DNA of 64,000 nucleotides from Lactobacillus hominis DSM 23910 = CRBIP 24.179 (GTDB lineage Bacteria > Bacillota > Bacilli > Lactobacillales > Lactobacillaceae). This document shows, in pieces, positions 27,715 to 35,815 of this stretch. The position numbers and the translations under genes were made by a program. A model generated the notes under the pieces. It was not told the origin of the DNA and did no database searches. It was given only the letters and a program-made list of their open reading frames with translations. Where the stretch lies: NCBI RefSeq assembly GCF_000296835.1, contig NZ_CAKE01000025.1, forward strand, positions 31,091-95,090. Reading direction: 5' to 3'. Position 1 is the first letter of the stretch. The number at the start of each line of letters is the position of its first letter.

Positions 27715-28434
27715 TTATAGTGGCTTACGATTTGGCGTACCAGCTTGGCGCGGATACTTCTTCGGAGTTTTAGCTACTTTTTCAATTAATACTAAATTTC
27801 TTTCATCGTCAGTATTTGGCAATGCTAATTCAACGATTTTTTTGGTTTTCCCACCTAAAATCTTAATTGCATCTTTAGCATCAGTTAATTCTTCGTTAGC
27901 TTTAGGTCCCTTTAAGGCTACTAAATCTCCGCCAATCTTAGCTAATGGTAAACAGTATTCGCTTAAAACGCTCATTTTCGCCACTGCTCTTGCAGTCACA
28001 ATATCAAATTTTGCCCGCAAAGCTGGATTTTGACCGGCATCTTCAGCTCTACTATGAACTAAAGTAATATTTTCAAGATTTAATTTTTGAATTAAACTGT
28101 CTAAAAACTTCAGACGCTTACCTAAAGAATCAATAATTGTGACCTTTAAATCTGGTCGCAAAATTTTTATTGGTAAAGATGGAAAACCAGCTCCTGCACC
28201 AACATCGCACAAACTAGCATCTGTTTTAAAAACTTCAGGAAAAGTAAATAATGGCGTTACACTATCATAAAAGTGCTTTAAATAAACTTCATCTTCATCA
28301 GTAATGCGCGTTAAATTAACTTTTTCATTTACCTGAATCAAATCTTGATAGTATATTGCAAACTGCTGTTTCTGCTGCAAGGAAAGATTAATCCCATTTT
28401 CAGCAAGAGCTTTTTCAAAAATATCTGGATTCAT
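27715..28434 (-). CDS. rsmG: 16S rRNA (guanine527-N7)-methyltransferase RsmG
   Basis: RsmG (GidB) methylates G527 in 16S rRNA; loss gives low-level streptomycin resistance. The 239-residue protein has the SAM-binding motif [16 protein letters not shown] near residue 77 and the conserved HFYDSVTPL upstream. It is the first gene of the origin-side operon and ends five bases before the noc ribosome site region. Confidence 0.96.
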   Translation of the reverse strand: MNPDIFEKALAENGINLSLQQKQQFAIYYQDLIQVNEKVNLTRITDEDEVYLKHFYDSVTPLFTFPEVFKTDASLCDVGAGAGFPSLPIKILRPDLKVTIIDSLGKRLKFLDSLIQKLNLENITLVHSRAEDAGQNPALRAKFDIVTARAVAKMSVLSEYCLPLAKIGGDLVALKGPKANEELTDAKDAIKILGGKTKKIVELALPNTDDERNLVLIEKVAKTPKKYPRQAGTPNRKPL

Positions 28435-28435
28435 T

Positions 28436-28460
28436 TTTCACCCGTGAAACCTTGTTTCAC
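28436..28460. promoter_or_regulatory. parS/NBS-like inverted repeats upstream of rsmG
   Basis: TTTCAC-CC-GTGAAA (28436-28449) and GTGAAAC-CTT-GTTTCAC (28444-28460) overlap directly upstream of the rsmG ATG. Both are built from the TTTCAC/GTGAAA half-sites of parS, but with a two-base insertion at the centre in one case and an everted arrangement in the other. It could be a diverged ParB/Noc site or simply a leader hairpin. Confidence 0.4.
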
Positions 28461-28589
28461 ATTCTATAATTTACCTCAAAAATGCATAAATAACAATTAG
28501 ATTTTTATGCTTAACGTATTAATTATGGAGTATTTTTTATAAATCGTCAAAGAAACTAATAGGATTCACTCAAACTAATTTTTATCGGT

Positions 28590-28612
28590 TATAATATTAG
28601 CCAAAGGAGAGG
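28590..28612 (+). promoter_or_regulatory. cvpA -10 box and ribosome binding site deciding a TTG start
   Basis: TATAAT lies at 28590-28595, followed by AAAGGAGAGG at 28603-28612. The strong ribosome site with six to eight bases of spacing supports TTG 28619 as the start codon. The -35 (TTCACT) is weak and badly spaced. Confidence 0.6.
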
Positions 28613-28618
28613 ATTGCT

Positions 28619-29155
28619 TTGATTGTTACCTTATTGGTTTTATTGTATTTAGGCTACCAAACTTATAAAGGATACAAGTTAGGTTTTTCAAGAAGAATTA
28701 TTAATTTGATTTTTGCAGCAATTATCTTTGCGGCTGCTATTTTGGGACAAAACGATTTAGGAAATTGGTTCTACACGCAATTTTCGGGTAGTGTCGTTCC
28801 AACTACTGGAAATATACCATTAGAATTAATGGGATATCGCTTTTTAGCCTTCTTTATCATTTTCTTTATTGGTAAAATGATCGTCAAAATTATTAAAGGC
28901 TGGCTGCCAACTAAAGATCCAGAGAAAAAGAGCTTTAGTACTTTATTAGATGATGTATTAGGCGCAATCATTTCATTTGTCGCAGCCTACTTTGTTGTAT
29001 ACGTTGTGCTCTCAATGTGCAATGTCTTTCAAAACCAGTGGTTTATTCAGCAAACGATTGATTCGCCAATTTTAAGAGTTATCATCTATAACACTCCTGG
29101 TTTATCTAACGGAGCTTTCAAGGCAGTCTTTGGTATCAGTCGAACTTTAGGATAA
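28619..29155 (+). CDS. CvpA family membrane protein
   Basis: A 178-residue protein with four hydrophobic helices and the CvpA pattern: an N-terminal LGYQTYKGYKLGFSRRIINL segment and FFIIFFIGKMIVKIIKGWL in the middle. CvpA proteins are needed for colicin V production in E. coli and for envelope stress tolerance; their molecular activity is unclear. The gene starts at TTG and is divergent from rsmG. A terminator follows at once. Confidence 0.85.
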   Translation: MIVTLLVLLYLGYQTYKGYKLGFSRRIINLIFAAIIFAAAILGQNDLGNWFYTQFSGSVVPTTGNIPLELMGYRFLAFFIIFFIGKMIVKIIKGWLPTKDPEKKSFSTLLDDVLGAIISFVAAYFVVYVVLSMCNVFQNQWFIQQTIDSPILRVIIYNTPGLSNGAFKAVFGISRTLG

Positions 29156-29159
29156 AACA

Positions 29160-29197
29160 AAAAGAGCTTCACTTTAAAAATAGTGAAGCTCTTTTTT
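29160..29197. terminator. bidirectional terminator between cvpA and apbE
   Basis: AAAAGAGCTTCACT pairs with AGTGAAGCTCTTTT around an 8-base AT loop, between convergent stop codons. Confidence 0.9.
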
Positions 29198-29201
29198 ACT
29201 C

Positions 29202-30128
29202 TTATACGCCTACGCGCTCCATGCGGTCATCATTATAGATGAAAATAGCACCAAATCTGCCTTCTGCATCATTTTTCCAATCTTTAATTGGATGACCGGC
29301 AAAAAATAATCGCTTGCATTCTAGTTCTGCTTGAACTGAATCGCGTGTAAACAAAGTAACGCCTGCTACGTTAGTTTGCACTGGATAACCAGTTTTAGGA
29401 TCAATAATGTGATGGTACTTTTTACCATTGATTTCTAAAAATCTTTCATAAGTACCAGAAGTAACAGCTGAACATTCTCCAACTGTAGCAGTGGTTAAGT
29501 TATCGCCACGCTTTTTCTTAGGATCTTGGACGCCCAAAACCCATTTACCATTTTCACGACGCGGACTTGAACCAACAAATAAGACATTGCCGCCCAAGTT
29601 AATGATGCCGGCGCGAATATCGTAAGCATGCCATAAATCTCTAATTCGATCTGCAATATAGCCCTTAGCAATTCCACCAAGATCCAATTCCATGCCCTTT
29701 TTAGTTAAAAAGACTGTCTGGTTATTATCATCTAAGACAACGTCGTCTGGATCAGTCAAAACCATTTTTTCTTTAATTTGGACATCAGTTGGAACATGTG
29801 CGCCTTTAAAGCCAATATGCCACAGTTTTACCACTGGACCAATCAAAGCATTAAAGCCAAAGTTTTCGCGACTTTTTTCAACGGCTAATTTAATCAAGCG
29901 ATAAGTACTGGTTGAAACTTGCACGGGGTGAAGTCCTGCTGCGTGATTAACATCCATAACTTCTGACTTGTCGCGGTTGACAGTCAAACGATCTTCATAG
30001 CCTGCAATTAATCTAAATGATTGATCCAAAATAAATTCGTCTTGTGAACCAAATATTTGCAGGGTTATAACTGTCCCTAAACCGCGTCCCACTTTAGAAA
30101 TTTGTTTTTGTGAATAATCTTCGATCAT
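29202..30128 (-). CDS. apbE: FAD:protein FMN transferase (ApbE)
   Basis: ApbE uses FAD to attach FMN covalently to threonine/serine residues of flavoproteins, outside the membrane in many Gram-positives. The 308-residue sequence has the motifs LDLGGIAKGYIADRI and GGNVLFVGSS and the histidine in HHIIDPKTGYP. No signal peptide or lipobox is visible, so this copy is probably cytoplasmic; the partner flavoprotein is not in the window. It starts one base after the phosphatase stop codon. Confidence 0.9.
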   Translation of the reverse strand: MIEDYSQKQISKVGRGLGTVITLQIFGSQDEFILDQSFRLIAGYEDRLTVNRDKSEVMDVNHAAGLHPVQVSTSTYRLIKLAVEKSRENFGFNALIGPVVKLWHIGFKGAHVPTDVQIKEKMVLTDPDDVVLDDNNQTVFLTKKGMELDLGGIAKGYIADRIRDLWHAYDIRAGIINLGGNVLFVGSSPRRENGKWVLGVQDPKKKRGDNLTTATVGECSAVTSGTYERFLEINGKKYHHIIDPKTGYPVQTNVAGVTLFTRDSVQAELECKRLFFAGHPIKDWKNDAEGRFGAIFIYNDDRMERVGV

Positions 30129-30129
30129 C

Positions 30130-30930
30130 TTATGCCTTCTTTGGTTCTAAATAAAGATTACGTAATTGTTCTACCATATCTGGTGTTACGCCAATTTGAT
30201 TTTTAAGATACTCGTCTAACCCGCCGTATTCTTTATCAATTAATAATAAAGCAGTATCTAAATATTCGTTAGCAACGCTACCTAAAGAACGCATGCAAGC
30301 TCTTAAAATATCATTGCCGCCTTCTTTAATTATTTTTTTATCTAAACGTGCCCGATAATCAGTTAGAGCATAGTTAGAATAAAGATAATCTTCACGAATA
30401 ACTGTCAAATCAACGCCTAAAATATGCATGATGTATAAACTAGCAAAACCAGTACGGTCTTTGCCTTCAGAGCAGTGATAAATAGTGGCGCCAGTTTCAT
30501 TATTAGCTAAAAGTTCTAATAAATCATGATAAGCTTTTTGAGAATGAGCTGAATTTACCGTAATTTCGTATTGGTGACACATCCCTTTAAAGCCCGCATA
30601 TTGATCCTTATCGTACATTTTACGTAAAGCTGCTCTTTTTTCATCAGGAACGCCCACTTTTTCATCTTCATGTACTGACATATCAAAATGCTCTACATTT
30701 ACCGGAACTTTATCGGGAGCCGTGCGAATTTCGCTTGGCGTACGCAAGTCTACGATTTTATTTAAACCATAATTTACCAAATATTCTTCATCTTCAGGCG
30801 TCATATTCACCAATTTACCAGTTCTTAATAAACGATGACTCTTTATTTTTCTGCCATCAATACCTTCATATGCACCTAAATCACGTGCATTGTTAACTTT
30901 CGTTAATGGCAAGTTAAGTGGCTTTATCAT
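30130..30930 (-). CDS. tyrosine-protein phosphatase (Y_phosphatase3 / LipA type)
   Basis: A 266-residue protein with the P-loop HCSEGKDRTG: nucleophile Cys153 and Arg159 follow the CX5R rule, and the lysine after the glycine fits the lipid/phosphotyrosine phosphatase subclass. The N-terminal NARDLGAYEG and DLRTPSEI motifs are typical of this family, which includes Listeria LipA. It lacks a signal peptide. It is co-transcribed with apbE (one-base gap). Substrate is unknown. Confidence 0.88.
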   Translation of the reverse strand: MIKPLNLPLTKVNNARDLGAYEGIDGRKIKSHRLLRTGKLVNMTPEDEEYLVNYGLNKIVDLRTPSEIRTAPDKVPVNVEHFDMSVHEDEKVGVPDEKRAALRKMYDKDQYAGFKGMCHQYEITVNSAHSQKAYHDLLELLANNETGATIYHCSEGKDRTGFASLYIMHILGVDLTVIREDYLYSNYALTDYRARLDKKIIKEGGNDILRACMRSLGSVANEYLDTALLLIDKEYGGLDEYLKNQIGVTPDMVEQLRNLYLEPKKA

Positions 30931-31008
30931 CCACTCACCATCCTTTATAATTATTTTTTATATTAAATTCTCTTCATGGCTAATTTTAGACTATTTTTAG
31001 CATAAATA

Positions 31009-31042
31009 AAAAGAAAACCAGATAAAAACCTAGTTTTCTTTT
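31009..31042 (-). terminator. terminator of the FMN-reductase pair
   Basis: AAAAGAAAACCAG and CTAGTTTTCTTTT pair with one mismatch around an 8-base loop, 15 bases after the stop of the first reductase gene. Confidence 0.7.
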
Positions 31043-31056
31043 AAAAAAAGCATTTT

Positions 31057-31611
31057 TTATTTTTTACTTTGCTCTACAAAAGCTACGAAGTTCTTAAATG
31101 CAGCATCTACGCTCTTAATTTCGGCTTCATCAAGCAAGTCGCCGGTGTTTTTGTCGAACTTATCAGCAGCATGACCAATTAAAACTTCATTTCCTGGTAA
31201 AACGTTGGCGCTTTGATCTGGTGAAAGCAAAATTTCACGCATTTCTTCTTGGGCTCTTGAAGCGCCTTGAATACCGTATGAAGTACCCAAAACCATTACT
31301 GGCTTCATCTTCATCACGTTGCCATCGCCTTGAGCATGGCTTCCAGTCCATTCCATAGCTGACTTAAGTGCAGCAGGGATGCCGTGGTCGTATTCAGGAG
31401 TTGCGATGATAATACCATCTGCTTTTCTGATTTTATCCCTAAATTCGTCAATCTTACTATCAGGTTGAGCTTCTTTTTTGAATTGAGGAAGATCAGCAAT
31501 TTCAAACACTTCAATATCAGCTTGATCTTGGTAGCGTTTAGCCATAAATTGCTCTAAAAAACGATTGTATGAAAAATCTGCGTTTGTTCCAACGATTGCA
31601 AGTAATTTCAT
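31057..31611 (-). CDS. NADPH-dependent FMN reductase family protein (copy 1)
   Basis: A flavodoxin-like NAD(P)H:FMN reductase of 184 residues. [17 protein letters not shown] is the phosphate-binding N-terminus, and IIATPEYDHGIPAALKSAMEW is the flavin-binding loop with the conserved PEYxxGxPxxLK pattern. It reduces FMN or quinone/azo substrates in the cytoplasm. It is a tandem paralogue of the next gene, 17 bases apart, and both lie downstream of a TetR regulator. Confidence 0.9.
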   Translation of the reverse strand: MKLLAIVGTNADFSYNRFLEQFMAKRYQDQADIEVFEIADLPQFKKEAQPDSKIDEFRDKIRKADGIIIATPEYDHGIPAALKSAMEWTGSHAQGDGNVMKMKPVMVLGTSYGIQGASRAQEEMREILLSPDQSANVLPGNEVLIGHAADKFDKNTGDLLDEAEIKSVDAAFKNFVAFVEQSKK

Positions 31612-31628
31612 TAGCTTATCTTCCTTTC

Positions 31629-32162
31629 TTACTTAACTTCATTGTAAAATTCATCAAATTCGTCAAAGAAGTGATCCAAGAACTTAACTGTTCCTTCTGG
31701 TAAATCACCATTTTCGTCGAATTGCTTTGGAGCAGTACCCATCATAAATTCATCACCGTTAAATACTTTGGCACTGAATCCTGGAGAAGATAAAACAAGC
31801 TTCAAATGACTTTGACCACGAGATGAACCTTGTGGCAAAACTGAAGTACCAACGATTACAACTGGCTTGTTCTCAAATGGGTGTTCAGCTGAAGAAAGCC
31901 ATTCAAGTGCACTCTTTAATGCGGAAGGAACTGAGTGCTGTTGTTCTGGCGTAGCAATCAATACTGCATCAGCGTCAGCAACTTTTTGAGCCAAGTTTTT
32001 TACGCTTTCAGGCTCTTGCATCCCCTCCTTAAACATTGGCAAATCTCTTACTTCTGCCAATTCAATGTCATATCTATTTTCAAAATGTTTTTGGATAAAA
32101 TGTAACAAATCACGATTATATGAGTGATCTGCATTACTTCCCACGATAGCAAGCAATTTCAT
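31629..32162 (-). CDS. NADPH-dependent FMN reductase family protein (copy 2)
   Basis: A 177-residue paralogue of the neighbouring reductase ([38 protein letters not shown]). The usual tyrosine-aspartate of the PEYxHG loop is replaced by PEQQHS, so flavin or substrate specificity may differ. The ATG at 32162 follows AAAGGTG by six bases; a GTG three codons earlier is less likely. Its promoter region lies between it and the tetR terminator. Confidence 0.88.
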   Translation of the reverse strand: MKLLAIVGSNADHSYNRDLLHFIQKHFENRYDIELAEVRDLPMFKEGMQEPESVKNLAQKVADADAVLIATPEQQHSVPSALKSALEWLSSAEHPFENKPVVIVGTSVLPQGSSRGQSHLKLVLSSPGFSAKVFNGDEFMMGTAPKQFDENGDLPEGTVKFLDHFFDEFDEFYNEVK

Positions 32163-32256
32163 AAATTTCACCTTTCTTTTTCTTCTTTAAAAAAATCTGT
32201 TCACAATCAATTATACAACTTGATTTCAACTTGCAAAATCACTTCTTAAATTAGAC

Positions 32257-32287
32257 AAAAAAAGACGCTACCTAAGTAGCGTCTTAA
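32257..32287 (-). terminator. terminator of the TetR gene
   Basis: AAGACGCTAC-CTAA-GTAGCGTCTT is a perfect 10-bp stem with a 4-base loop, directly after the tetR stop codon region on the minus strand. Confidence 0.8.
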
Positions 32288-32302
32288 TTGCTAATTAAAA
32301 AA

Positions 32303-32926
32303 CTAGCCCAACTTTTCTGCTAATGAAGCATCTTCGTCTGCTGCAAACAATGGACTTTCTTCAGTATTAGTAAGACGATCATTAAGCATAGCGTCGTGAA
32401 TTTGTGCTTCAAGGACGTTAACCATTTGATCTTGACTAAAGTCAACCATTTGATTAATTTGCAAAGCAGCAATACCAGTTGCTGAAACCCAATTGGTGAT
32501 TACGATATGACGGATACGTTCATTTGAAAATTCAGATGCGTCAAATTGTTGTTTGAACTTATCGATTCCCAAATCCATTAAAGTATCTGAAATCATTTGA
32601 CTACCAAATTTACCATCTACAAACATTGCGCGGAACAAACCCACATGTTCCTTAGCAAAGTAAATGTAAGATAAATCAAGGTCGATCAATGGATCACCAG
32701 TAAAGTTTTGTTGCAAAGTATTGTTTCTGAGTTCATCAGTAATTCTCTTCAATACTTGTGTACGTAAATCAGTCATGTTCGCAAATTCCAAGTAAATTGG
32801 TTGCGTTGAACAATGTACTGCCTTAGCAATATTTCTTGCAGTTAAGCTTTCAATTCCATCACGAACTGCCAACTTGTAAGCTGCATCCAAAATCTTTTGC
32901 TTGTCAATTTCTTTTTTCCTAGCCAC
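32303..32926 (-). CDS. TetR/AcrR family transcriptional regulator
   Basis: A 207-residue regulator with an N-terminal TetR HTH (ILDAAYKLAVRDGIESLTARNIAKAVHCSTQPIYLEF, about residues 11-46, continuous in the protein) and a helical ligand domain. The turn CSTQPIY departs from the common S-x-x-x-(L/I)Y form only slightly. A long nested inverted repeat lies just upstream of the start and is a candidate operator. The two FMN reductase genes downstream are plausible targets. Confidence 0.9.
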   Translation of the reverse strand: MARKKEIDKQKILDAAYKLAVRDGIESLTARNIAKAVHCSTQPIYLEFANMTDLRTQVLKRITDELRNNTLQQNFTGDPLIDLDLSYIYFAKEHVGLFRAMFVDGKFGSQMISDTLMDLGIDKFKQQFDASEFSNERIRHIVITNWVSATGIAALQINQMVDFSQDQMVNVLEAQIHDAMLNDRLTNTEESPLFAADEDASLAEKLG

Positions 32927-32942
32927 TTTTATAACCTCACTG

Positions 32943-33019
32943 TATGAAATAGAAGATCATCCAGAAATAACGCCTAAAAATTACCCAACAGGTGTTATTT
33001 CTTTCATAGCTAATATTAT
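32943..33019 (-). promoter_or_regulatory. tetR promoter with nested inverted repeat
   Basis: AGAAATAACGCCT (32963-32975) is matched by AGGTGTTATTTCT (32990-33002) with one mismatch. An outer pair TATGAAA/TTTCATA lies at 32943-32949 and 33002-33008. A minus-strand TATAAT lies at 33019-33014, so the repeat would cover the transcription start. Long arms and a 14-base spacer suggest either a TetR operator or a 5' hairpin in the mRNA. Confidence 0.5.
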
Positions 33020-33067
33020 ACCAAAAAATAACAAAAGTATAGAGGTAAGTTTTATTTTTAGCTTTTT

Positions 33068-33310
33068 TTATAAACGTTTAAACAAGCTGGCGCCATCATC
33101 ACCAGTAAATTGGTCATAATGTGAATTTACCATTTCAATAACTTCTTGCTTGTCTAAGCCTTGACTTGCAGCAAATGCAAAGAATGCTGCAGATAAAATA
33201 TAGCCTTTTTCACGATCGTCGACTAAATTATCAGAAAACTCCATATTAATAGTATGATCTTCATAATCAGTACTTAATTTTATTTCTTTATTTTCGGGCA
33301 TATCAGCCAT
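33068..33310 (-). CDS. conserved small hypothetical protein
   Basis: An 80-residue acidic cytoplasmic protein (starts MADMPENKEIKLSTDYEDH). It has a mixed beta/helical pattern, no membrane segment and no recognised motif. The start is the ATG at 33310, preceded by GAGGTG at five bases; a GTG two codons upstream is less likely. It is upstream of tetR on the same strand but separated by the tetR promoter region. Function unknown. Confidence 0.65.
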   Translation of the reverse strand: MADMPENKEIKLSTDYEDHTINMEFSDNLVDDREKGYILSAAFFAFAASQGLDKQEVIEMVNSHYDQFTGDDGASLFKRL

Positions 33311-33417
33311 AAGCACACCTCATTATTTTTATTAATTATACAAATAACAGTTAACACTTTACATTTAACACATTGTACAATATTAATTATATTACATCAT
33401 TAGAAAGAGTGAAATCT

Positions 33418-34824
33418 ATGCAAACAAAAATCGGCCGTTCATCTTGTACCTCTATCTTAGTGGGCAAAAACGCCACTATTGATCAAAGTGTAATTATTGG
33501 ACGAAATGAAGACGCTAAAACCGCTTGGCCAAAGCACCTTGCCTTTAATAAGCACCAAATTATCGAAAATAACCACTTCAAATCAAAAGATAATAAGTTT
33601 GAAATAGATCTTCCAAGCGAAGTCTTTTCTTACTCTAGTACGCCAGAATGGACTGATAAATACGGCGTTTTTGAAGAAGACGGCATTAATGAATATCATG
33701 TCGCAATGAGCGCTACAGAAAGCGCCTATGCTAACGATCGCGTTCAAAGTTTTGATCCTTTCGATACTGAAAAAGGCATCTTAGAAGAAGCCATGGTTAG
33801 TGTTGTCTTGCCTTATATCAAATCAGCTAAAGAAGGCGTTAGACGTTTAGGTGCAATTGTTGAAAAATATGGCGCAGCTGAAGCCGATGGTATTTTATTT
33901 GCAGATCAAAACGAAGCCTGGTATTTGGAAATCGGTTCAGGCCACCACTGGGTGAGTCAAAGAATTCCAGATGACTCTTATGCTGTAGTTGCTAATCAGC
34001 TTGCTATTCAAGAAATCGATTTTTCTGACCCAGATAACTTTTTATATTCAAAAGGTATTCAAGAATTCGTCTACTCGCACCACCTTTGGCCAGAAAATAA
34101 AGCTTTTAATTTCCGTGAAATCTTTGGTACGCATGATGATTCCGACTTAGCTTACAACACGCCACGCGTTTGGATCGGACAAAAGCTTCTTACTGCCTCA
34201 GTAGTGCAAGATCCTGAAAGCTTTAACTTGCCATTTATCAGAAAGCCGGATCATCCAATTTCTATTCAAGATGCCCAACGCGTTTTAAGCGATCACTACA
34301 ACAATACACCTTATGATCTCACTAATCCTAAAAACAAAAATCAGGCAACTTATCGTCCAATCACTGTTGCAACCACTCAAGAATCGCATTTATTGCAGCT
34401 AAATGGTGAAAATATGGTTCACTGGTTAGCTATGGGTGTTGCTGCTCAAAGCGTTTATATTCCATTTTATCCGCAAGGTACGAAGGTCCCAACAATGTTT
34501 AAATATGGCAAGGAAACCTACTCTGCAAACTCTGCTTACTGGGTATTTAAACTTACCAGCGTCTTAGTTGACCGCTCTTGGAGCAAATATGCAACTTATT
34601 TAAGTAGCACCCAAAAGCAAACTAACTTAGCTTTAAATAAGATTAGAACTAAATATGACACTTTAATTGCACAAGATGCTGATAAAGAAATTGAACTGGT
34701 TAACAAAGCAAACAAAGAATTAGCTGACACTGCTATTAAAAACTTCCAAAAATTAAACGCTCAATTAATTACGATGCAAACTGCTGATTCGCCATTGCGC
34801 TTTAAGATGGATCCAAATTTATAA
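33418..34824 (+). CDS. pepD: C69 family dipeptidase PepD (copy 1)
   Basis: PepD is an Ntn-hydrolase dipeptidase of lactobacilli. The 468-residue protein begins MQTKIGRSSCTSILVGKNAT; the cysteine in SSCTS is the expected nucleophile. The motifs IIGRNED and EIGSGHHWVSQRIPDDSYAVVANQ follow. The start is set at the ATG after AAAGAG rather than 15 codons upstream, matching the length of the second copy at 58173-59579. It is monocistronic and not exported. Confidence 0.93.
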   Translation: MQTKIGRSSCTSILVGKNATIDQSVIIGRNEDAKTAWPKHLAFNKHQIIENNHFKSKDNKFEIDLPSEVFSYSSTPEWTDKYGVFEEDGINEYHVAMSATESAYANDRVQSFDPFDTEKGILEEAMVSVVLPYIKSAKEGVRRLGAIVEKYGAAEADGILFADQNEAWYLEIGSGHHWVSQRIPDDSYAVVANQLAIQEIDFSDPDNFLYSKGIQEFVYSHHLWPENKAFNFREIFGTHDDSDLAYNTPRVWIGQKLLTASVVQDPESFNLPFIRKPDHPISIQDAQRVLSDHYNNTPYDLTNPKNKNQATYRPITVATTQESHLLQLNGENMVHWLAMGVAAQSVYIPFYPQGTKVPTMFKYGKETYSANSAYWVFKLTSVLVDRSWSKYATYLSSTQKQTNLALNKIRTKYDTLIAQDADKEIELVNKANKELADTAIKNFQKLNAQLITMQTADSPLRFKMDPNL

Positions 34825-34839
34825 AAATACAATATACAG

Positions 34840-34871
34840 AAAAAGAGAATCAATTCATGGATTCTCTTTTT
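34840..34871. terminator. bidirectional terminator after pepD
   Basis: AAAAAGAGAATC and GATTCTCTTTTT form a 12-bp stem with an 8-base loop. It ends pepD and probably the convergent small-membrane-protein operon. Confidence 0.88.
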
Positions 34872-34943
34872 GCATATTTACTATTATTTTTTGTATCGCT
34901 TAACAGCCCATATTTATCTATAGACTATTCTTGATCTCTTTTC

Positions 34944-34976
34944 TGATTTTCCAGTAACGATAATAATAACTACATC
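34944..34976 (-). repeat. 33-bp direct repeat, copy 2
   Basis: Identical over 33 bases to 35726-35758, 782 bases away. Read on the minus strand it could encode DVVIIIVTGKS, as in copy 1, but there is no in-frame start codon before an upstream stop, so this copy is not translated as the same peptide. Confidence 0.95.
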
Positions 34977-34981
34977 ATTTC

Positions 34982-35146
34982 TTATTTAGTAAATTTATAA
35001 ATTATAAAAGTAGTAAATCCACCACACATAGCACTTAATACAATATTTAAAAGTATGTTTGTAACATGTGTCGCAATCATGAAATTGTATAATTCTATTA
35101 CTAATGTTAAACAGATGAAATATAGAACTAATTGCATTATTTTCAT
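34982..35146 (-). CDS. small membrane protein (54 aa), third in the Rgg island operon
   Basis: A short frame beginning MKIMQLVLYFICLTLVIE and ending YKFTK. It has two hydrophobic stretches (about residues 3-24 and 31-49) and almost no charge between them. GGTGG lies seven bases before the ATG, and it starts 21 bases after the preceding 79-residue gene, so it is very probably a real third cistron. No family is recognised. Confidence 0.6.
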   Translation of the reverse strand: MKIMQLVLYFICLTLVIELYNFMIATHVTNILLNIVLSAMCGGFTTFIIYKFTK

Positions 35147-35167
35147 AGGCTGTCCACCAAATATAAT

Positions 35168-35407
35168 TTATTTTTTGAAATGTCTAACTACTGCCGTAAT
35201 TATCGCCAGCGAGTTAACACCAATAAGAAATATAGTGCCCATTAAAAATTCAGTATTCCAAAAGTCTTTAACTGCAGCTGCAGTATGAACACCAAATATC
35301 ATAGTTCCAAAACTATAATAGGCAGAATAGATTGTTATCAATATTAATCCAACTGCATTGATAGCTATTAAGCTTAATATCCATTTAATGAAATTCATTC
35401 CAACCAC
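35168..35407 (-). CDS. small membrane protein (79 aa)
   Basis: Two to three hydrophobic helices (about residues 5-30, 30-45 and 55-73) with a basic C-terminus RHFKK. The GTG start is supported by AAGGAG six bases upstream; an ATG three codons later is possible. It lies 37 bases after the 87-residue gene. It shares size and topology with its neighbours but no clear sequence identity. Function unknown. Confidence 0.68.
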   Translation of the reverse strand: MVGMNFIKWILSLIAINAVGLILITIYSAYYSFGTMIFGVHTAAAVKDFWNTEFLMGTIFLIGVNSLAIITAVVRHFKK

Positions 35408-35444
35408 ACTGCACTCCTTACTATCTTTAGAAGAAAAACATATT

Positions 35445-35708
35445 TTAATTAAAAAGTGTCACTACGATCCAGACTATATTTGTAACCAGTAATATCAAAG
35501 CTACTAGCCCCTTTAAATAAGTTTTTCTCTTTGTAACAGAATATCTATTAACTAAATACTCCATACTCGCACCAACAACTACATTCATTAACACCGTTAC
35601 CATACGATACGGTAAGCTTCCCCGCCATGATATTAAATTTAGTACTGCTAATAGCGTAAAAGTTAGTGTTACATCATAAGAATAACTGATCAATTTTATA
35701 TTTTCCAT
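35445..35708 (-). CDS. small membrane protein (87 aa)
   Basis: Begins MENIKLISYSYDVTLTFTLL and has three hydrophobic segments separated by a basic loop (VTKRKTYLK). No strong ribosome site precedes its ATG. Instead its start overlaps the last codons of an upstream 24-residue peptide frame by 13 bases, which suggests translational coupling. No family recognised. Confidence 0.68.
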   Translation of the reverse strand: MENIKLISYSYDVTLTFTLLAVLNLISWRGSLPYRMVTVLMNVVVGASMEYLVNRYSVTKRKTYLKGLVALILLVTNIVWIVVTLFN

Positions 35709-35770
35709 AGGTTGTTTTTCTTTTTTGATTTTCCAGTAACGATAATAATAACTACATCTAATAAACTCAT
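35696..35770 (-). CDS. 24-aa hydrophobic peptide next to the Rgg regulator (candidate signal peptide)
   Basis: An unannotated short frame: ATG at 35770, AAAGGA about nine bases upstream, stop at 35696. It starts MSLLDVVIIIVTGKS and ends in a lysine-rich tail. The core DVVIIIVTG resembles the D-hydrophobic-IIIVGG core of short hydrophobic peptides sensed by streptococcal Rgg proteins. Unlike those, the charged part is C-terminal rather than N-terminal. It sits directly downstream of an Rgg-type gene, has its own -10 box, and overlaps the next membrane protein gene. It could equally be a leader peptide or a small membrane toxin. Confidence 0.5.
   Translation of the reverse strand: MSLLDVVIIIVTGKSKKKNNLWKI
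35726..35758 (-). repeat. 33-bp direct repeat, copy 1 (inside the peptide gene)
   Basis: Exact copy of 34944-34976. In the peptide frame it covers precisely 11 codons, DVVIIIVTGKS. The two copies bracket the three small membrane protein genes. Confidence 0.95.
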
Positions 35771-35815
35771 ATAATCGTTCCTTTCAGTTAATTATTTTGT
35801 TGATATTAAGTGTAA

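Noticed and set aside
34942..35000. A second peptide gene in repeat copy 2
   Set aside because: The frame matching DVVIIIVTGKS has no ATG, GTG or TTG before the upstream TAA, and the overlapping ATGs are followed at once by TAG.
35713..35780. Plus-strand peptide DFPVTIIITTS across the 33-bp repeat
   Set aside because: It appears on both copies but only with a TTG start and no real ribosome site, and it runs against the direction of the local operon.
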